9,688 nucleotides of DNA from Chitinophagales bacterium (lineage in GTDB: Bacteria > Bacteroidota > Bacteroidia > Chitinophagales > UBA2359): NCBI GenBank assembly GCA_020629335.1, contig JAHDDN010000154.1:1-9688 (forward strand). Direction: 5' to 3'. The translations under genes and the position numbers were made by a program. The notes below the pieces were generated by a model. The model did no database searches, was not told where the DNA came from, and saw nothing but the letters and a program-made list of their open reading frames with translations. Positions 7,093 to 9,688 of the stretch are shown here, in pieces (within the stretch, counting starts at the first letter, position 1; the number at the start of each line of letters is the position of its first letter).

Positions 7093-7120
7093 GAGGGGAG
7101 AACCTAAAGGGTTTCTCCTC
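7093..7120 (-). terminator. Weak hairpin at the end of the porin-like gene
   Basis: Arms 7093-7104 and 7110-7120 pair (GAGGAGAAACC against GGTTCTCCCCTC with a bulge), and the stop codon TAG lies at the base of the loop. It is followed on the minus strand by ATTTATAT rather than a proper T-run, so termination may be inefficient or factor-dependent; an RNA 3'-end stabilising hairpin is an alternative. Confidence 0.35.
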
Positions 7121-7730
7121 TTTCGCCTAATGCTCTGAAAAAGAACAATAGTCGAAGGGTGACGGTATTGTGGTATTGAGCGAAGTTGTGTAAGTTACTC
7201 TCTGGTGCTTGTCGGAAGTAGTATAGGGAATAAGAAGAGCGTAAGTTGATGCCAAAAGAAGGATTGAGCATAAGGGTTAAGCTTCCTACAAATCCGTAGT
7301 CCCAGTTTCGGGCTGGATGTTGTTCCAGTATCTGTGGAAACTCTTCTCCATCAACGATATACTTACTATTGACTAAACGATTAAAGGTGAATCCTGCACC
7401 GAAGATCATTTTGTTTCTATCGTTATAGTTAAGGAGTATAGGGATGGATACATAGTCAAATTGCAATTTAAAGCTACCGCTATAACTGTTTGGTTTAAGG
7501 GTACTAGCGCTGCCTTTGGGGCTATAAAGTATTTCTAAGCTGGTAGAAAAATTTCTACCAATCTCAATATCTGTTAAAAAGCCTGCATTGATGCCAACTT
7601 TATGGTAACCAGCATAATCATCCCCATCAATTTGGGTGAAATTGGCACCAGCTACAATTCCAGCTCTAAATAGTTGCGCTTCAGCAGCCACTGTAATGAG
7701 TAGGCCGATTAATAACATAAACTTTTTCAT
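7104..7730 (-). CDS. PorT-like outer-membrane beta-barrel protein
   Basis: A 208-residue predicted outer-membrane protein of the PorT/outer-membrane beta-barrel type common in Bacteroidota. A signal peptide (MKKFMLLIGLLITVAAEA, cleavage before Gln19) is followed by amphipathic strands alternating with short turns: FRAGIVAGANFTQI, HKVGINAGFLTDIEI, FSTSLEILYSPKGS, FKLQFDYVSIPILLNY, KMIFGAGFTFNRLV, WDYGFVGSLTLML, FGINLRSSYSLYYF and NTVTLRLLFFF. The SPKGS turn and the FDYVSIPILLNY strand are typical of this family, and the number of strands fits an eight-stranded barrel. The last strand (LRLLFFF) is followed by a short hydrophilic tail (RALGERGETL), so the protein does not end on the aromatic residue usual for the BAM signal. 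Function beyond a barrel is unknown; true PorT of the T9SS is not established by this sequence. No TAnnTTTG promoter box is seen upstream. Confidence 0.85.
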   Translation of the reverse strand: MKKFMLLIGLLITVAAEAQLFRAGIVAGANFTQIDGDDYAGYHKVGINAGFLTDIEIGRNFSTSLEILYSPKGSASTLKPNSYSGSFKLQFDYVSIPILLNYNDRNKMIFGAGFTFNRLVNSKYIVDGEEFPQILEQHPARNWDYGFVGSLTLMLNPSFGINLRSSYSLYYFRQAPESNLHNFAQYHNTVTLRLLFFFRALGERGETL

Positions 7731-7808
7731 CTTCTTGCTTTAAATTTAGAAGTCATCCCAATTCTTTTAGATGAGTTCTTTTTCATGGTTAAACACGATT
7801 TTATCAAT

Positions 7809-7972
7809 TAAGTAGCTAAAGTTAATTATTTCGGCAGTTCTGATGGCCTCTTTTTAGCTTATCCTTCGTTGCTTTTCTTAGCAATAGCCCTGCTATTACT
7901 GGCGAAAACCGCCTTGGCTAAGCTAAAAATAAGCTCATCAAGAATGCACGAATAATTACCTTCAACTACTTA
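7809..7972. repeat. 164-nt imperfect palindrome, MITE-like
   Basis: Two 80-nt arms (7809-7888 and 7892-7972) are complementary at about 56 of 80 aligned positions with one gap and a 3-nt loop. The best segments are TAAGTAG at the outer end, TAATTATT, TTTTTAGCTTA (11 nt identical) and AATAGC next to the loop. Several mismatches become G-U pairs in RNA. The 9-mer ACGATTTTA occurs as a direct repeat on both sides (7795-7803 and 7986-7994), which resembles a target-site duplication although it does not touch the palindrome ends (5 and 13 nt away). No transposase is encoded. Confidence 0.62.
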
Positions 7973-8011
7973 CAAAAGTAATAATACGATTTTAAAATGC
8001 CATTCCTCTTT

Positions 8012-8019
8012 TACTTTTG
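8012..8019 (+). promoter_or_regulatory. Candidate -7 box for the 92-aa/MBL operon
   Basis: TACTTTTG matches TAnnTTTG and lies 90 nt before the first gene. A TTG -33 element is not evident at 18-21 nt upstream (the sequence there is GATTTT), so the call is weak. The leader RNA would be about 80 nt long. Confidence 0.3.
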
Positions 8020-8108
8020 CAAAAAAATCGCTTATTTTGACCGTAATATTGCAATTTTTTTGGAGATTTTGGATTGGGGCACTAGTCCTTAATTAATATA
8101 ATGGTGGA

Positions 8109-8387
8109 ATGAAGTATAACGCAAAAACGTTGAAAAGGATAGAAAGCTTGTATAAAGACTTTGGTTTTAAGGTAAGATATGGCCGTGGCAATTTCCAGTC
8201 AGGTCATTGTATTTTAGAAAGTCGTAATATTGTGGTGGTGAACCGCTTGTTTGATGAGGAGGCGAAAATAGGCCATTTGATGGATATTTTGTGGACTTTA
8301 GATATTGATCCTTCTATATTGAGTGATTCTGCTCAAGCTACTTATCAGGAAATGTTGAAAGAACGGGAGAAAGTAGCCGTAGGATGA
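8109..8387 (+). CDS. Conserved-type hypothetical protein, 92 residues
   Basis: A small soluble, presumably cytoplasmic protein without signal peptide or membrane segment. Seen in it: a charged helix (AKTLKRIESLYKDFGF), a central beta-rich stretch VRYGRGNFQSGHCILESR followed by NIVVVNRLFD (about residues 22-50), then helices (EEAKIGHLMDILWTLDID and SDSAQATYQEMLKEREKVAV). The GNFxSGxCILExxxxVVVN pattern is one I associate with small uncharacterised Bacteroidota proteins, but I know no function. Its stop overlaps the MBL hydrolase start as ATGA (8384-8387), so the two are co-transcribed and probably translationally coupled, which suggests related roles. Normal codon use, no sign of truncation. 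The start at 8109 is the only plausible ATG; an ATG at 8101 opens a three-codon frame only. Confidence 0.85.
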   Translation: MKYNAKTLKRIESLYKDFGFKVRYGRGNFQSGHCILESRNIVVVNRLFDEEAKIGHLMDILWTLDIDPSILSDSAQATYQEMLKEREKVAVG

Positions 8388-9148
8388 GAATTACTTTCCT
8401 TGGCACTGGTACTTCCGTTGGCATACCTATGGTCGCTTGCCAATGCGAGGTTTGTCGGTCGGAGAATCCGAAAGACCAGCGATTGCGTTGTTCTATTTTA
8501 GTAGAAGTGGCGGATAAGGTGATGGTGGTGGATATCGGTCCCGATTTTCGGCAGCAGATGCTAAGTGCAGCTGTTAAGCAATTGGATGCTATATTGATTA
8601 CCCATGAGCATAGAGATCATGTGGCGGGCTTAGATGATGTTCGCCCATTTAATTTTATGCAGTCGAAGCCAATGGACATTTATGCGGAAGAGAAGGTGAT
8701 TCAGGACTTGAAGCAAAGCTTTAATTATATTTTTGGTAATAGTGATTATCCAGGGGTTCCTCAGATCAATTTAAGAAAAATTCAGAATCGGCCATTTAAG
8801 GTAGGTGGTATTCCTGTGATACCGATCCGTGTAAAACATGGAAAAATGCCTGTGTTGGGTTTTCGATTTGGGGATTTTACTTATATTACGGATGCCAATC
8901 ATATCGACAAAAAAGAAAAGAAAAAGATAGAGGGGAGTCGGTATTTGGTATTGAATGCTTTGCGACATACTCCTCATCATTCTCATTTTACGGTGGATGA
9001 GGCGATTGCTATTGCTAAAGAAGTGGGAGCAGAAACCACTTATTTGACTCATATTAGCCATTGGTTAGGGAAATATGATATTGTAGAACCCAGCTTGCCA
9101 GAGGGGGTTCATTTGGCTTATGATGGTTTAGTGATTCAAATCAAATAG
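8384..9148 (+). CDS. MBL-fold metal-dependent hydrolase, PhnP-like
   Basis: A cytoplasmic metallo-beta-lactamase-fold phosphodiesterase-type enzyme of 254 residues, close in layout to PhnP, which hydrolyses cyclic phosphodiesters. The N-terminus FLGTGTSVGIP leads into a Cys cluster (C19, C21, C24 in CQCEVC), which in PhnP binds a structural zinc. The di-metal site is HEHRDH (H74, H76, D78, H79) with H152 (VKHGK), D170 (ITDAN) and H223/H226 (LTHISH), so all expected ligands are present. The insert around residues 110-130 and the loop HTPHHSHF (195-202) fit PhnP-like enzymes. No phosphonate (phn) genes occur nearby, so a role in C-P lyase metabolism is not supported; cyclic nucleotide or RNA-related phosphodiesters are equally possible. 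It overlaps the preceding 92-aa gene by 4 nt. Confidence 0.92.
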   Translation: MRITFLGTGTSVGIPMVACQCEVCRSENPKDQRLRCSILVEVADKVMVVDIGPDFRQQMLSAAVKQLDAILITHEHRDHVAGLDDVRPFNFMQSKPMDIYAEEKVIQDLKQSFNYIFGNSDYPGVPQINLRKIQNRPFKVGGIPVIPIRVKHGKMPVLGFRFGDFTYITDANHIDKKEKKKIEGSRYLVLNALRHTPHHSHFTVDEAIAIAKEVGAETTYLTHISHWLGKYDIVEPSLPEGVHLAYDGLVIQIK

Positions 9149-9537
9149 AAATTGTCTTGTAATTGTCTTTTTCCTATCATTATCCTATCATAAAAAAGGT
9201 AGGGCTAAGACAAAAGTTATTTATAGTGGCTTATCTATAAACAAATTAGATTTTTTAGCATTATCTTATTGGTCAAATTACTCGTTTGCTGATATATTAT
9301 CGTTTACAAACATTGGCTTAGGGATGGTAGCGGTATGTGGCGTTTATGTAGCGACCTACGGCGCTTAGTGATGCGATGGCTGGCTTTAGCAGACAAGCAG
9401 CACTTAGCAGAGTGGGAGCGACATAGCCACATAATAGCGGACAGCCCGACCATGCGCCTTCGGCGAATGATAAATGCATAATGATGAATGATTAATTGTT
9501 TCGTGCTGTTTAATTCGTTTTTATGAGCGCATGGTAA
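9149..9537. other. Gene-free region with GC-rich repeat-like stretch
   Basis: No credible gene in these 389 nt. Just after the MBL gene are short direct repeats (TAATTGTCTT-like at 9150-9170, TATCCTATCAT-like at 9170-9191) and a weak inverted pair TTGTCTT/AAGACAA (9163-9169, 9207-9213); no clear terminator. TTTATAG/CTATAAA forms a 7-bp stem near 9220-9241. From about 9318 to 9476 the DNA becomes distinctly GC-richer, with inverted TATGTGGC/GCCACATA (9334-9341, 9426-9433) and a small hairpin CGCC-TTC-GGCG near 9456-9466, followed by AATGAT-type short repeats to 9493. The minus-strand frame across 9304-9558 has an Arg/Ser/His-rich, low-quality translation and is not called. Confidence 0.55.
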
Positions 9538-9688
9538 GCCCCAAAGAATTAAAGACATCTAAAACAAATTTGTCCATCGTTGGGCCGACACATAGGTACG
9601 GCCCCTACATACGATGGCCCCAAAGAATAACAAACATCTAAAACAAATTTGTCCATCGTTGGGCCGACACATAGGTACGGCCCCTACA
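9538..9688. repeat. Tandem pair of 72-nt repeats with nested hairpins
   Basis: Two copies (9538-9609 and 9617-9688) are identical at 69 of 72 positions; the three differences cluster near the left end (about 9550-9555 and counterpart). They are separated by TACGATG, giving a 79-nt period. Each has the palindrome ACAAATTTGT and a GGGCCG/CGGCCC stem with an 11-nt loop (9582-9587/9599-9604 and 9661-9666/9678-9683). In copy 1 an outer CCATCGT/ACGATGG stem (9574-9580/9611-9617) encloses it. The second copy stops exactly at the window end, so the array may continue. Confidence 0.9.

Larger units (their letters stand above)
7731..8108. other. Intergenic region between divergent genes, with a large palindrome
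   Basis: Nothing coding is visible in these 378 nt. Most of it is the long palindrome at 7809-7972. It should also contain the promoters for the porin-like gene (minus) and the 92-aa/MBL pair (plus). Confidence 0.7.

Noticed and set aside
8101..8112. Three-codon leader frame ATG GTG GAA TGA overlapping the start of the 92-aa gene
   Set aside because: The ATGA overlap is suggestive of coupling, but a three-codon frame occurs easily by chance and nothing else supports it.
8384..9148. Phosphonate (C-P lyase) pathway role for the MBL hydrolase
   Set aside because: The fold and Cys cluster resemble PhnP, but there are no other phn genes in the window, so only the fold-level assignment is kept.
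9304..9558. 84-residue minus-strand frame rich in Arg, Ser, His and Cys
   Set aside because: It begins inside a tandem repeat and covers the GC-rich repeat-like stretch; the composition is unlike the other proteins here and no motif is visible.
9538..9688. CRISPR-like array
   Set aside because: Units are 72 nt with a 7-nt spacer, far from the 24-47 nt repeats and 25-50 nt spacers of CRISPR, and no cas gene is present.

Overview
The window looks like chromosomal DNA from a low-GC member of the Bacteroidota. The main evidence is a predicted secreted protein with a C-terminal type IX secretion (T9SS) sorting domain, a DUF4296-type lipoprotein, a PorT-like outer-membrane beta-barrel protein, the lack of clear Shine-Dalgarno sequences, and one good match to the Bacteroidota promoter pattern (TTTG, about 18 nt, TAnnTTTG). 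The low GC combined with GC-richer palindromic intergenic repeats makes a Saprospiria-like lineage a reasonable guess, but this is inference only. The odd length and the fact that both edges are interrupted (a gene at the left, a repeat unit at the right) suggest a contig or a contig fragment.

Layout from left to right. Positions 1-310 (minus) hold a type II toxin-antitoxin pair: a 68-residue antitoxin followed by a RelE/ParE-like toxin cut off by the window edge. Next on the same strand is a DUF4296 lipoprotein with a very Lys/Glu-rich tail (361-807). Divergent from it is the PLP-homeostasis protein YggS/PLPBP (864-1529). A minus-strand block follows: a DUF72/YecE-like protein (1549-2463), a T9SS-sorted modular surface protein 5 nt upstream of it (2469-4049), a strong terminator (4111-4151), an M1-family aminopeptidase lipoprotein (4176-6824), and a PorT-like beta-barrel protein (7104-7730). 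On the plus strand from 8109 are a 92-residue conserved-type hypothetical protein and a PhnP-like metallo-beta-lactamase-fold hydrolase that overlap by 4 nt. The last 540 nt have no gene I can support and contain several repeats.

Functional themes. Much of the gene content concerns the cell envelope: two lipoproteins (one a zinc aminopeptidase), a T9SS cargo protein and an outer-membrane barrel. YggS, DUF72 and the MBL-fold hydrolase are housekeeping-type cytoplasmic proteins. I see no integrated multi-gene system beyond the toxin-antitoxin pair and the translationally coupled 92-aa/MBL pair.

The unusual part is non-coding. The intergenic regions on both sides of the porin-like gene carry large imperfect palindromes (6889-6970 and 7809-7972), and the second is flanked by a 9-bp direct repeat as a MITE-like insertion would be. 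The right end has a 72-nt unit repeated with a 79-nt period, containing nested hairpins. The terminator of the aminopeptidase gene also overlaps the probable promoter of the T9SS gene. I found no convincing new defence or biosynthetic system, CRISPR array, tRNA, rRNA or intact transposase.
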